Source: Moraxella bovis
Lineage (GTDB): Bacteria > Pseudomonadota > Gammaproteobacteria > Pseudomonadales > Moraxellaceae
Reading direction: 5' to 3'
Length of the DNA: 34,261 nt
Assembly: GCF_002014975.1 (NCBI RefSeq)
Contig: NZ_MUXV01000034.1
Location: 1-34,261 of the forward strand
Shown here piece by piece: positions 7,647-16,526 of the stretch; position 1 is the first letter of the stretch; every line of letters starts with the position of its first letter. The notes beneath the pieces were generated by a model, which was given only the letters and a program-made list of their open reading frames with translations, made no database searches and was not told the DNA's origin. Made by a program: the position numbers and the translations under genes.

Positions 7647-8239
7647 TGCTCACCCCCAAATTTGACCAACTGGTCAAAGCCTTACAAATCCTACCATCTG
7701 TCGGGCAAAAGTCCGCCCAACGCATGGCGATAGAACTATTGTCCAAAAAACGTCCCCAAGGCTTGGCGCTTGCCTATGCCTTGGAGATTGCCATGAATGA
7801 GATTAAAGAATGTCAAATCTGCCATTCATTTAGCGATGATGACATCTGTCCCATCTGTGCCGATGTCCGCCGTGATGACAGTCAGCTGTGCGTGGTGGAG
7901 CGTGCATCCGATGTGGTGGCGATTGAGCAAAGTGGAGCGTATCGTGGGCGGTATTTTGTGCTGGGCGGTCATCTGTCGCCCTTGGACGGTATCGGGGCGG
8001 ATGATTTGCACATGGATGAGTTGGTGGCGTTGGTCAAAAAGTCTGCCATTAGCGAGCTGATTCTTGCCACGGGGGCGACGGTCGAAGGTCAGACCACCGC
8101 CTTTTTTATCCATGACGCCCTAAAAGCCTGCGTGGATAATATCACTCGCTTAGCCCAAGGCATTCCCATGGGCGGGGAGTTGGGTTATGTCGATAGCCTA
8201 ACCTTGCACCAAGCCTTACAGAATCGGGCGTTTTTATAG
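7646..8239 (+). CDS. recR: Recombination mediator protein RecR
   Basis: RecR works with RecF and RecO to load RecA on single-strand gaps. The 197 residues match the family length. In order it shows an N-terminal helix-hairpin-helix ([20 protein letters not shown]), a four-cysteine zinc finger ([16 protein letters not shown]), a Toprim domain beginning [15 protein letters not shown], and the conserved [15 protein letters not shown] segment. The C-terminal part, [20 protein letters not shown] then LHQALQNR, carries the Walker B-like loop. The start overlaps the ybaB stop (TAATG), so the two genes are translationally coupled. A strong terminator follows at 8404-8434. Confidence 0.96.
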   Translation: MLTPKFDQLVKALQILPSVGQKSAQRMAIELLSKKRPQGLALAYALEIAMNEIKECQICHSFSDDDICPICADVRRDDSQLCVVERASDVVAIEQSGAYRGRYFVLGGHLSPLDGIGADDLHMDELVALVKKSAISELILATGATVEGQTTAFFIHDALKACVDNITRLAQGIPMGGELGYVDSLTLHQALQNRAFL

Positions 8240-8258
8240 TTGATTTTTGATAGTAGTC

Positions 8259-8371
8259 CAAAAAGTATGCTGAACTAGGTTTTCCGTTCGCCCTGAGCCT
8301 GCCTGCGGGTAGGAAAACCGTTAGGTTTCCCAAGATCGCCACGAACTGTTTTCTTTGTAGCATACTTTTTG
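8259..8371. mobile_element. MITE-like element carrying a REP-like core
   Basis: CAAAAAGTATGCT at 8259-8271 is perfectly inverted at 8359-8371. Its core (about 8278-8335) has CCGTTCGCCCTGAGC, then TGCCTGCGGG and GGAAAACCGTTA, and matches in reverse orientation the core of the element inserted in ynfA (3106-3181). The outer inverted repeats of the two elements differ, so the same palindrome seems to have been carried in two different shells. It lies just downstream of recR. Confidence 0.6.
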
Positions 8372-8403
8372 AACCAGAGCTGATTTTTTACTATATTGCA
8401 AAC

Positions 8404-8434
8404 AAAACGGTTGGGATTGCCCAACCGTTTTTTT
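8404..8434 (+). terminator. Rho-independent terminator downstream of recR
   Basis: AAAACGGTTGGG (8404-8415) pairs with CCCAACCGTTTT (8420-8431) around a 4-base loop, followed by a run of seven Ts. The A run ahead of it makes it potentially bidirectional. Confidence 0.85.
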
Positions 8435-8514
8435 AATGCGTGGGTTACTTGAAATAAAAAATATACCCAAAAAATTTGAAAATTACTACAAACGCAATAA
8501 TGTTTGGATGTAGG

Positions 8515-8531
8515 GGCGTGCTGAGCACGCC
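8515..8531. repeat. Short palindrome GGCGTGCT-G-AGCACGCC
   Basis: A perfect 8-bp stem with a single-base centre lies 30 bases downstream of the stop of the unknown minus-strand gene. It may act as a terminator or be one of the short intergenic repeats of this genome; no T run follows in either direction. Confidence 0.35.
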
Positions 8532-8561
8532 TTATATGCGATAGATAAAACACCCAAAACC

Positions 8562-9206
8562 CTAAAACCGCTCTTGTGCATGCTCCATGATTTTATCACG
8601 TAGAGCATGGCTTAGATATGCCATGGCTTGGGGGGTGGTGTGTCTGATGTGGTTTAGGATTTGGGTGGTGGCAAGAGCGTGACTGTTGGGCAGGCGAGTA
8701 TAGTTATCGCTGGGCGTAATGACAAATTCATCATCAGACAAATCAACGCTCACCAGCTCCTTGGCGGTGTTTTTGTGCAGGACATTGACGTTGCCTGACA
8801 GTAGGATGTTACCAATCTCGTCAGCGACTGCTTGGGTGAGGTCGCACTCATCGGTGGTCTGGCTGTCTTTGGCGGTGTTGGTAAATTGCAAATGCAGGGC
8901 AAGGGGAAACTCATCCCACACGATGACACTCGTGCCTGTGATTTTGATGTGGGTGGCAGGGCGTAGGCTGTCGGGACTGACCCCAAAAATCGCACACGCC
9001 TGTGCCGTGGTTACTTTGTCGTTCATCTGCCCAAAAAAGTCGGTCAAAGGCTTTTGAATCTTTAGCTCATCGCTTAGGCGGTCATAATGAGCCAACAGCA
9101 TGAGTGGCAAATCCTGCTCGTAGATGAATTTGTCTATCTTGACATTATGTACCCGAAACGGCACATCATCGGTCAATACTTCTTGTAAAATAAAACGGTC
9201 AGTCAT
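8562..9206 (-). CDS. Protein of unknown function (214 aa)
   Basis: I do not recognise this protein. It is 214 residues, acidic, without a signal peptide or membrane segment, and it reads as a real gene because it is long, uses the same codon style as its neighbours and stands between two intergenic regions. The N-terminal half has an alternating pattern (FILQEVLTDDVPFRVHNVKI), and the middle holds AIFGVSPDSLRPATHIKITG and VIVWDEFPLALHLQ, suggesting a beta-rich domain. The C-terminal part (ALATTQILNHIRHTTPQAMA) is helical. No strong ribosome binding site precedes ATG 9206. It is convergent with recR. It could be a lineage-restricted cytoplasmic protein. Confidence 0.6.
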   Translation of the reverse strand: MTDRFILQEVLTDDVPFRVHNVKIDKFIYEQDLPLMLLAHYDRLSDELKIQKPLTDFFGQMNDKVTTAQACAIFGVSPDSLRPATHIKITGTSVIVWDEFPLALHLQFTNTAKDSQTTDECDLTQAVADEIGNILLSGNVNVLHKNTAKELVSVDLSDDEFVITPSDNYTRLPNSHALATTQILNHIRHTTPQAMAYLSHALRDKIMEHAQERF

Positions 9207-9308
9207 GTTAATACGATTGGTAAAAATGCATAATATAACACACTATTGGCATGGTTGCATGGATGTTATGTAACTCTTTGTTTTTTAGATTGTTTTTAGA
9301 TATGGGTA

Positions 9309-10340
9309 CTAGGATTGTTTTGCTTTGCTTAACGCCACACACATATCAAGCAAGCGATTGGCGTAGCCAACTTCATTATCATACCATGCTAGGATTTTAA
9401 ATTGGCAACCCGCTTGCATAAGCTGAGAGCCGTCTATGATGAGCGAATGGGTATCGCCGATAAAGTCAGATGAAACAAGCGGTTCATTGGTATAATCCAT
9501 AATCCCACGCAGACGGTTTTGGCTTGTGTGTTTTAAGAGTTTTCTGATGTCGTCAAGGGTAGGGGCTTTTTCAAAGATGATCGTGATGTCAATGCAGGCG
9601 ACATTGACTGTTGGCACTCGGATAGAATGCCCGCTTAATTTGCCTTGTAAAAATGGTAACACCCGCACACTGGCATTAATGCTACTTGACGTGGTGGGAA
9701 TGATGTTTTGCCCTGACGCTCTTGCTCGCCTTAGGTCTCGGTGGGCTTGGTCTAGCACCGTTTGGTCGGCGGTTACGGCATGAATTTCAGTCATCATCAC
9801 GCTGTCTATGCCATAGACTTGCAAGGTGTGCAGTAGGGGGACTAGGGCTTGGGTGGTGCAGGACACGCCTGAGATAATCGGTAAATTGGTATGCAGTATC
9901 TCATCATTAACCCCCATGACCACGCTGGCATCCACCGTATCAAAGGGGGCAGAGCCGATGATGACTTGTTTTGCCCCTGATAAGCGGTGCAGGCTTGCAT
10001 CATCATAGGAGCGAAAACGCCCTGTGCATTCTAACACCACGTCAATGTCAAGCTCGCCCCATGCGATGTCAGTGGGGCTTTTTTGGTTAAGTAGTAAAAT
10101 CCGGCACAGGGTTTGCCCGTTTTTTTGTAAAATCAAATGGTTATCTTGTAGATGTGCATCCACACCCAATCTGCCGTGCGTGCTGTCAAATTTTAATAAA
10201 TGCAGGAGCGTGTGGGCGTCTGCGATGTCATTGATGGCGATGATGTCAAGGCGGTCAAATCTTGTGATGTCGGACAGATACGCACGCAGTAGCATTCGCC
10301 CAATACGTCCAAAACCGTTGATGGCAAGGCGAAGGGTCAT
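9309..10340 (-). CDS. Type I GAPDH-family dehydrogenase, Epd-like
   Basis: This is an NAD(P)-dependent aldehyde dehydrogenase of the GAPDH/erythrose-4-phosphate dehydrogenase fold (343 residues). It starts with the Rossmann INGFGRIGRMLLRA, has the catalytic Cys161 in SGVSCTTQ and the base His187 in TEIHAVTADQTVLD. Later segments DLRRARASGQNIIP, HSIRVPTVNVACIDIT and LVSSDFIGDTHSLIIDG resemble what I recall of Epd more than GapA, so a role in DXP-dependent pyridoxal phosphate synthesis is possible. Oddly the usual SCTTN reads SCTTQ. It overlaps the upstream helicase gene by 4 bases (ATGA), so it is the last gene of a three-gene minus-strand operon. A glycolytic GAPDH cannot be excluded. Confidence 0.8.
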   Translation of the reverse strand: MTLRLAINGFGRIGRMLLRAYLSDITRFDRLDIIAINDIADAHTLLHLLKFDSTHGRLGVDAHLQDNHLILQKNGQTLCRILLLNQKSPTDIAWGELDIDVVLECTGRFRSYDDASLHRLSGAKQVIIGSAPFDTVDASVVMGVNDEILHTNLPIISGVSCTTQALVPLLHTLQVYGIDSVMMTEIHAVTADQTVLDQAHRDLRRARASGQNIIPTTSSSINASVRVLPFLQGKLSGHSIRVPTVNVACIDITIIFEKAPTLDDIRKLLKHTSQNRLRGIMDYTNEPLVSSDFIGDTHSLIIDGSQLMQAGCQFKILAWYDNEVGYANRLLDMCVALSKAKQS

Positions 10341-12226
10341 GGCTTATCCTTGTTGGTGTTAGCTGTTTTGCTGTCATCTGCCGTGTCTGTTGTGTCGGCT
10401 TTGGAGATGTCCAAAAATGCCAACGCCAGCCTTGCGATGTTGTAATAGCCATTGCCTTTACCACTCATCTCCACGATGGGTTTAAGCTTGACACCGCCTT
10501 CAAATTCGCCTTGGGCGTCGAGCTTATCATAGATGGCTTTGATGGCGTGTAGTTCATCATCACTGGGGGCAAAACGCAGGTAGTCGTCTTTGCCATCACG
10601 TTCGATGAGCTCGGTGATGTGGCTGATGATGGTAGATTTGGCAAGCTCACGTTTCTGTGCTATCTCATCAAGACTAAGACCTTCTTTGATGAGTGCTAGG
10701 GTCTCATCTAGGGTTTTGCCGACTTGGGTGGGCGATTTGCCTTGGGTTTGGTTGGCGTTGATGTGCTGTTTGCGGGCTTGTTCATCTTTGACTTTTTGTA
10801 AAAGTTTTTCTTGGCGAGCGATGATGGTATCATCAGTAATGCCATCACAGGCGATGATGAACTGTTTGTGAATCTCGCTTAGGGTGTCATCATCTAAGGC
10901 GTAGAACTTTTCGGCTTGTTCTTCTGCAATCTCTAATAGACGGTTATTGACGTGAAACACCCATTCATCTAACAGCAGACTGTTTTTGTTCATGCCAAGG
11001 AGTTTTAAGCCGTCCAGCGACCGCAGGCGAGAGAGAGCAACATAGCCTTGCCCCATCTCAAAGGTGCGAGATAAATCAATCTCGGCAGCATCTAGGGTCA
11101 TGCCTTGGCTTTTGTGAATGGTGATTGCCCATGCTAAGGCAAGGGGGATTTGGCTGTAACTGGCTAATATCTCGCCTTGGTTATCTTCTATCGTCCATTC
11201 ATCAGGCTCGGCATAGACCATGCGACCACTATTGAGTCGTACCATGGGGTATTTGATGGTGTTGGCGGACTCGTTACTACCATCAATGTTTGCCTGTGGT
11301 AGGGCGACAAAATCAACCACTTCGCCCATCGTGCCATTAGAGACACTAAGGTTTTGGTTGTTTCTGACAAACATGACCCGAGCCCCGACTTTTAGGGTCA
11401 AAGATGGGGCGGCTTTGACGTTTTTAGCGAGCATTTCTATCAAGGCTTTATCGCCATAGGTGGTGCAGTCAAAGGTGTGAGCATCGCCATCTAGCAGAGC
11501 AAGCTGTTCTTGGTTGATGCTGTCCACGTTGCCATTATGAGTGTACAGACGTGTACAATTATCGCTGATGTCGTTATGGCGAGTGCCAAGCAAGATGTCT
11601 TGGGCGAGAGCATCCACGTCCTGATGGCGGATTTGGTTCAAGATGTCGTTTAGGCTCATGCCAAACCGTTCACGCTCATCATGCCCTGCTTGACGGTGTT
11701 GTTCTGATAGGTAGCAGATTTGAAAATTGGCACTTTTCCATGCCTTCGCCATAAAGGCAAACTTTTCTTTGTTGCTTTCGCCTTTGTTGCCAACAGGGGG
11801 TAACTGAAAAAAATCGCCCGAGAAAATCACCTGCACCCCACCAAAAGGGGTGTCATTTTCACGAATGGTACGTAAAATCTCGTCCAACAAGTCCACTTGC
11901 TTGGCATGGAGCATGGAAATCTCATCGATGATGAGTACCTTAGCGTCTCTTAGGCGGTCGGTCACGGCTTGGCGATATCTTAGACGTTTAAAATCTTCAT
12001 CGGTAAAGCTGTCCTTAATGCCCATGCCAGACCATGCGTGTATCGTCATGCCGTTCATGTGCGTGGCGGCAATGCCTGTACTGGCGGTAATAGCAGCTGA
12101 GATGCCACGCACTCGCAGATAGTGAATGTACTGGTTTAGGACATAAGTTTTGCCTGCTCCTGCCTGCCCTGTCAAAAAGACGTTTTGTCCTGTTTTTAAA
12201 ATATCAAGTGCAATACTTTGTTTCAT
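10337..12226 (-). CDS. Pif1-like superfamily 1B DNA helicase with C-terminal HTH domain
   Basis: This is a predicted ATP-dependent 5'-3' DNA helicase related to Pif1/RecD2 (629 residues). It shows Walker A GQAGAGKT (residues 20-27), motif Ia TASTGIAATHMNGMTIHAWS, Walker B LIIDEISML (about 98-106) and motif III FSGDFFQLPPV. The accessory beta-domain includes GARVMFVRNNQ, followed by AWAITIHKSQGMTLD and the terminal GQGYVALSRLRSLDGL. The last 130 residues hold an HTH-like unit (TLALIKEGLSLDEIAQKREL) and a GYYNIARLALAFL end, recalling the HTH_40 domain of bacterial Pif1-like proteins. It starts 5 bases after the stop of the gene upstream and overlaps the dehydrogenase gene downstream. Confidence 0.88.
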   Translation of the reverse strand: MKQSIALDILKTGQNVFLTGQAGAGKTYVLNQYIHYLRVRGISAAITASTGIAATHMNGMTIHAWSGMGIKDSFTDEDFKRLRYRQAVTDRLRDAKVLIIDEISMLHAKQVDLLDEILRTIRENDTPFGGVQVIFSGDFFQLPPVGNKGESNKEKFAFMAKAWKSANFQICYLSEQHRQAGHDERERFGMSLNDILNQIRHQDVDALAQDILLGTRHNDISDNCTRLYTHNGNVDSINQEQLALLDGDAHTFDCTTYGDKALIEMLAKNVKAAPSLTLKVGARVMFVRNNQNLSVSNGTMGEVVDFVALPQANIDGSNESANTIKYPMVRLNSGRMVYAEPDEWTIEDNQGEILASYSQIPLALAWAITIHKSQGMTLDAAEIDLSRTFEMGQGYVALSRLRSLDGLKLLGMNKNSLLLDEWVFHVNNRLLEIAEEQAEKFYALDDDTLSEIHKQFIIACDGITDDTIIARQEKLLQKVKDEQARKQHINANQTQGKSPTQVGKTLDETLALIKEGLSLDEIAQKRELAKSTIISHITELIERDGKDDYLRFAPSDDELHAIKAIYDKLDAQGEFEGGVKLKPIVEMSGKGNGYYNIARLALAFLDISKADTTDTADDSKTANTNKDKP

Positions 12227-12231
12227 GGTAT

Positions 12232-14538
12232 TTACTTTGGTAGCTGTGGCGGTTTGTCGGGTTTGGGTAGTGGGTTTTTGGCATTGGTCTCGCTATTCAT
12301 GTCAAGCCCCATCTCGCCTGCTTCACTGTGTTTGGTCTCTACTTTGACTTTATCAAGCGTGCCTTGGCTTAGGTCGGTTTTGGCGACATTGACTGCATTT
12401 TGGATGTCTTTTAGGGGGTCGGTTTTTTTATTGCCTAGACGACGGACGACCGAACCGCTAGGAATGGCAGTTTCTTTGACATTGTCATCATAGATAATCC
12501 GCCCTTCGCTGTCAATACGTGCGTATTTAACGCTTTCATTTCTAGGAATGAAAAAGTCCCTTGGGTGTGTGATTAAGTGCTTGAACATCAGCTCGCCCAA
12601 ATCTTTCCACTGGCTAAAATGCACTTCTTTGGAACGTAGGGCAATCATGAGTGACAGTGAAAAACTAACAATCAGGTTCACCATGCCGATGAGCAATACT
12701 CCAACAAAAGCATACAGGGCAAGTTGCCATGTCAAATCATCAGGGGATAAGAAAAACAGCCCATGCACAAGGTTGGCGGAGGCAAAGGCGATGTGGCGAA
12801 TGTCAAGTGGCAGTCCGAGCATGTAGCCGATGGTGGCGGTACTGCCCAAAAAACAGCCAAAGATAAAGTTCCCCATAATCGCCCCAAGATTGGCTTCTAC
12901 AAAACTGCCAAGGCGGTTTTGCCAGCTTTGGGGCATGAGACGAGCAAGCAGGTGGTGACGTTTGACCCGTTCGCCGATTTTATTAAAGGCGGCAAGGTTA
13001 TCATAATACCCTGAGATAAGTCCTGATAGGAACAAAAACACCCCAGCGATGGCAGCGTGTGGCAAGGAGAGTGAACGCAAGGGGTCAAGCTCGTGGAGCA
13101 GGTAGGCGGCCTTTTCGGTGCTAATCATCGGCTCACCATAGAACTGCACCCAGCCAAAGGCGATGAGTAGGGCGATGGGCATGGCGATGGAGATGTTACC
13201 CATGATGGCGATAAACTGCGTTCGCATGATGTCCACGACCAACTCAGCAAGTTTGGTTAGCTGTTTTTTCTTACTAGATCCTTCTGAGATGGTGGAGGCG
13301 ATGGCGGCGGCGGTCATGGCGGGCTGTTTGGTGGCGACTGTCCCCCCTGCGATGTGAATGCCAACAAAGCCAAGTCCATAAATCATGCTGTTCATGAACG
13401 CTTTGCCAATGGGGGCAAGCACGAGCGATGAGCCTAGGATTTTTAAGGTTGCCATAAAAGCGATGAGAAAACCACCAATGGCCGCCTTTTTGTACATTTT
13501 TTTGTAGCCAAGCTTGTCGGTACTGATGTAATGCTCGCCCACTTGACCTGAGTTTTCGGTGATTTTACGAGACAGCAGGCGGGTGTTATTTTTGATGAGA
13601 TAGCCAAAGCTGTATCGGGTTTTGGCGGTGCGGACAATCTCTTGGGTTAGCTCCACGATGGCTTTGTCGCGGTTTTTGTTTTTGTCAGAGACGAGTTCAA
13701 GCAAGATATGCATGCGGTGAATGCTCTGCTCAAGTCGCACAAGCATATTAGTCATACGAATGGAAATGCCCGTTTTGTACACCCGTTTTCGAATGTTATC
13801 AACAATGTCTTGGCACTGCTCTAGCATGACAAGCAAAGGAGCAGGGTCAATGTCCACATCAGGCATGGTGTCAGTCATGGCGTCCAAGTTATGGGACTGG
13901 CGATACTGATTGACAAACAGGACGGTCTCTTGGTTTTGGGCGACAAAGGCGGCGGTGTAGTTTAATATTTGTGGATAGGTATCCATCATCTCAGTGTGCA
14001 GTCCGATGCCACTGATGCGATAAGATAAGATGACCAAAGCGTTTAGGATGCTGTTTTTGGCACTGGCGACCAGCTCTAGGTTCTGCTCATCAACCTTGAT
14101 AAGCTCCACCAGCTCATCCCAATACTCAGGCGTGATGAGTGACAGCCATTTCTCATCGGTTGCCCCGTCAAACAGATAGTGAGCAAGCTCTACCACGGAG
14201 TCTTCTTTGGGCAGTAAGGGCAAAAAACGATGTCCTATCAAGCGGTTAATGCTGTGTGAAAAGCTGTCATCAGAGATGATGCCCGTATCTGCATAGAGCG
14301 TGATACGCTGATAGTTGTCTGTTAGACGCAGGATAAACGCTGCCAGCCCTGCACCGTATTCAGGATTTTCTTTTAAAATATCAATGAGTTCACGGATTTT
14401 GGGATTGACCGCTTCTTCGTCATCGCCCGTCACTCTTAGTGCGTCAATGAAACGTTTCAAAGACGAAGGCTCGGGCAACTCTTGGAGTAGGCTGATGTAT
14501 TGTAAAATATGGCGTAAGTCAGAGCTGTGATCTAGCAA
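12232..14538 (-). CDS. Gcr-type 'site-specific recombinase' family integral membrane protein
   Basis: The 768 residues match the proteobacterial family annotated as site-specific recombinase Gcr (SpecificRecomb domain), best known in Neisseria. There is no tyrosine or serine recombinase motif in it. The N-terminal half is soluble and helical. After residue about 350 come several hydrophobic helices: KKAAIGGFLIAFMATLKILG, AIMGNISIAMPIALLIAFGW, AAIAGVFLFLSGLISGYYDN and others, then a charged Pro-rich tail. It therefore looks like an inner-membrane protein of unknown role and the name is probably misleading. The start is TTG 14538, supported by AAGGA six bases upstream. It is the first gene of the operon with the Pif1-like helicase and the Epd-like enzyme. 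Confidence 0.8.
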   Translation of the reverse strand: MLDHSSDLRHILQYISLLQELPEPSSLKRFIDALRVTGDDEEAVNPKIRELIDILKENPEYGAGLAAFILRLTDNYQRITLYADTGIISDDSFSHSINRLIGHRFLPLLPKEDSVVELAHYLFDGATDEKWLSLITPEYWDELVELIKVDEQNLELVASAKNSILNALVILSYRISGIGLHTEMMDTYPQILNYTAAFVAQNQETVLFVNQYRQSHNLDAMTDTMPDVDIDPAPLLVMLEQCQDIVDNIRKRVYKTGISIRMTNMLVRLEQSIHRMHILLELVSDKNKNRDKAIVELTQEIVRTAKTRYSFGYLIKNNTRLLSRKITENSGQVGEHYISTDKLGYKKMYKKAAIGGFLIAFMATLKILGSSLVLAPIGKAFMNSMIYGLGFVGIHIAGGTVATKQPAMTAAAIASTISEGSSKKKQLTKLAELVVDIMRTQFIAIMGNISIAMPIALLIAFGWVQFYGEPMISTEKAAYLLHELDPLRSLSLPHAAIAGVFLFLSGLISGYYDNLAAFNKIGERVKRHHLLARLMPQSWQNRLGSFVEANLGAIMGNFIFGCFLGSTATIGYMLGLPLDIRHIAFASANLVHGLFFLSPDDLTWQLALYAFVGVLLIGMVNLIVSFSLSLMIALRSKEVHFSQWKDLGELMFKHLITHPRDFFIPRNESVKYARIDSEGRIIYDDNVKETAIPSGSVVRRLGNKKTDPLKDIQNAVNVAKTDLSQGTLDKVKVETKHSEAGEMGLDMNSETNAKNPLPKPDKPPQLPK

Positions 14539-14700
14539 AGGTTGTCCTTAAAAATACAAGATAACTGATAAACGGACTATTTTAGCACAGTTTTTGGGGG
14601 ATAATTTAAAATGGCGGAATATTTTTTGTGGTTTGATAAAATGGCAAAATAGGTTGTTTTACCTATTTAAAGAGAGTTATTTGAAAAATAATGACAAAAT

Positions 14701-14728
14701 AAAAATCGGGACATTCGCCCGATTTTTA
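14701..14728 (-). terminator. Terminator downstream of the acyl-CoA dehydrogenase gene
   Basis: AAAAATCGGG at 14701-14710 pairs with CCCGATTTTT at 14718-14727 around a short loop. The T run reads correctly for a transcript from the minus-strand gene ending at 14754, and the structure is also T-tailed on the plus strand. Confidence 0.8.
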
Positions 14729-14753
14729 TATGGTGCAAATTTATCGCATAAAT

Positions 14754-16526
14754 TTACCCAAAAAACCCTTCATCAAACGCCATGATGCTATCCGCCCCAT
14801 TTTTTGCCATGACCGCATGGGCGTGCAGGCGTGGCAGGATACGAGCGGTAAAATAGTCAGCCAGACGGACTTTATCAGCATAAAAATCCCCATCCTTATC
14901 CGCACACGCCTTGACGGTCAGCACATACATATAGGCATAGCACAGATAGCCCACCGTGTGCAGATAATCCACTGCCGAGCCGTTAATGGCGTTGGGGTCG
15001 GCAGTTGCAACCTTGATAAGCTCGGCGGTCAAATCCGCCACCGTATCGCACGCTCTTAGGGTCTCATCCTTTAATGGGCTATCGGGCAGGGCATTAGCGG
15101 ATGCTTTGATTTCATCAATAAACGCACTCATCGCCAGTCCGTTGTCCTTGACGACTTTTCGCCCGAGTAGGTCAAGGGCTTGAATGCCGTTCGTGCCTTC
15201 ATAAATCTGGCTAATACGAGTATCACGCACGATTTGTTCCATGCCCCATTCACGGATATAGCCATGCCCGCCAAACACCTGCTGGCAGTCAATGGTGGCA
15301 CCAAATGCCATGTCGGTCAAAAACGCCTTAGCAATCGGGGTGAATAGGGCAACCTTGGCGGAAGCGGTTTTTTTGGCATTATCATCGTCTGAGAATTTGG
15401 CGGTGTCAAGTTCACGAGCGACATACATGGCAAAGGTGCGAGAAGCCACGCTGTTTGTCTTGGCATTTAAAAGCATACGGCGGACGTCCGCATGATGAAT
15501 GATGGGGTCGGCAGGTTTATCGGTATTTTTGACACCGCCATCGGCTCGCCCTTGTAAGCGGTCGTGGGCATAAGCACAGGCGTTTTGGTAGGCAAGCACG
15601 CTCGCCCCAAGCCCTTGTAGCCCCATGGTAACTCGCTCATAGTTCATCATGACAAACATACTTGCCAAGCCTGTATTCTCCGCCCCTACCATATAGCCTG
15701 TGGCGTTGTCAAAGTTCATCACGCAAGTGGCAGACGCTTTGATGCCCATTTTATGCTCAATGGAGCCTGCCGATACGCCATTACGCTCGCCCAAACTGCC
15801 GTCTGCATTGACCAAAAATTTTGGCACAATAAATAGTGATATGCCTTTTGAGCCTTTTGGGGCGTTGGGCGTTTTGGCAAGTACCAGATGAACGATGTTA
15901 TCTGTCAGGTCATGCTCGCCTGCGGTGATAAAAATCTTAGTGCCTGTGATGGCATACGAGCCGTCAGCGTTGGGGACAGCTTTTGTCTTGATAATCCCCA
16001 AATCCGTCCCTGCGTGCGGTTCGGTCAAGCACATCGTCCCTGACCACTCGCCACTGTATAGCTTGGGCAAATATAGAGCCTTTTGTTCATCGCTACCGCT
16101 CGCCAGTAGGCACAATGTCGCCCCTACGGTGAGATTGGGATATAGGGCGAATGATTGGTTGGTGGCAAACAGCATCTCTTCGGTAAGCATACTCACCATT
16201 TTTGGCATGCCTTGTCCGCCATACTCAGGGTCGCCCCCAAGCCCTATCCAGCCAGCATCGGCATAGGCTCTAAATGCGTCCTTAAAGCCCTGTGGCGTGG
16301 CGACTTGTCCGTTTCCAAGATAACTTGCCCCTTCTTCATCGCCCAATTGGTTTAGGGGCAAAAGCGTGGATGTGGCGAATTTTGCCATTTCGTCCAAAAT
16401 CATGTCCACCGTGTCGCTATCCACATGGGATAGGGCAGGCGTGTTTTGCCAAAAGGTTGGGGCGTCAAAAATGTCGTTTAACACAAAACGCATTTCATCA
16501 ATGGGGGCGGTATAAGATAGGGTCAT
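14754..16526 (-). CDS. Acyl-CoA dehydrogenase (long, with C-terminal domain)
   Basis: This FAD enzyme oxidises acyl-CoA to enoyl-CoA in beta-oxidation. The 590 residues are longer than the usual 380, matching the FadE-like bacterial group with N- and C-terminal extensions. Visible features are the N-terminal YTAPIDEMRFVLNDIFDAP, the flavin-binding GTMCLTEPHAGTDLG and ITGTKIFITAGEHD, the MNYERVTMGLQGLG helix, and QVFGGHGYIREWGMEQIVRD with QIYEGTNGIQALDLLGRKVV, which contains the region of the catalytic Glu. I chose ATG 16526 (MTLSYTAP) because AAGGA lies 8 bases upstream; the frame is open to 16604 without such support. The acyl chain specificity cannot be read from sequence. Confidence 0.93.
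   Translation of the reverse strand: MTLSYTAPIDEMRFVLNDIFDAPTFWQNTPALSHVDSDTVDMILDEMAKFATSTLLPLNQLGDEEGASYLGNGQVATPQGFKDAFRAYADAGWIGLGGDPEYGGQGMPKMVSMLTEEMLFATNQSFALYPNLTVGATLCLLASGSDEQKALYLPKLYSGEWSGTMCLTEPHAGTDLGIIKTKAVPNADGSYAITGTKIFITAGEHDLTDNIVHLVLAKTPNAPKGSKGISLFIVPKFLVNADGSLGERNGVSAGSIEHKMGIKASATCVMNFDNATGYMVGAENTGLASMFVMMNYERVTMGLQGLGASVLAYQNACAYAHDRLQGRADGGVKNTDKPADPIIHHADVRRMLLNAKTNSVASRTFAMYVARELDTAKFSDDDNAKKTASAKVALFTPIAKAFLTDMAFGATIDCQQVFGGHGYIREWGMEQIVRDTRISQIYEGTNGIQALDLLGRKVVKDNGLAMSAFIDEIKASANALPDSPLKDETLRACDTVADLTAELIKVATADPNAINGSAVDYLHTVGYLCYAYMYVLTVKACADKDGDFYADKVRLADYFTARILPRLHAHAVMAKNGADSIMAFDEGFFG

Noticed and set aside
8142..8553. Minus-strand frames overlapping the end of recR and the intergenic repeat
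   Set aside because: They cross a terminator and a repeat element and show no protein features.
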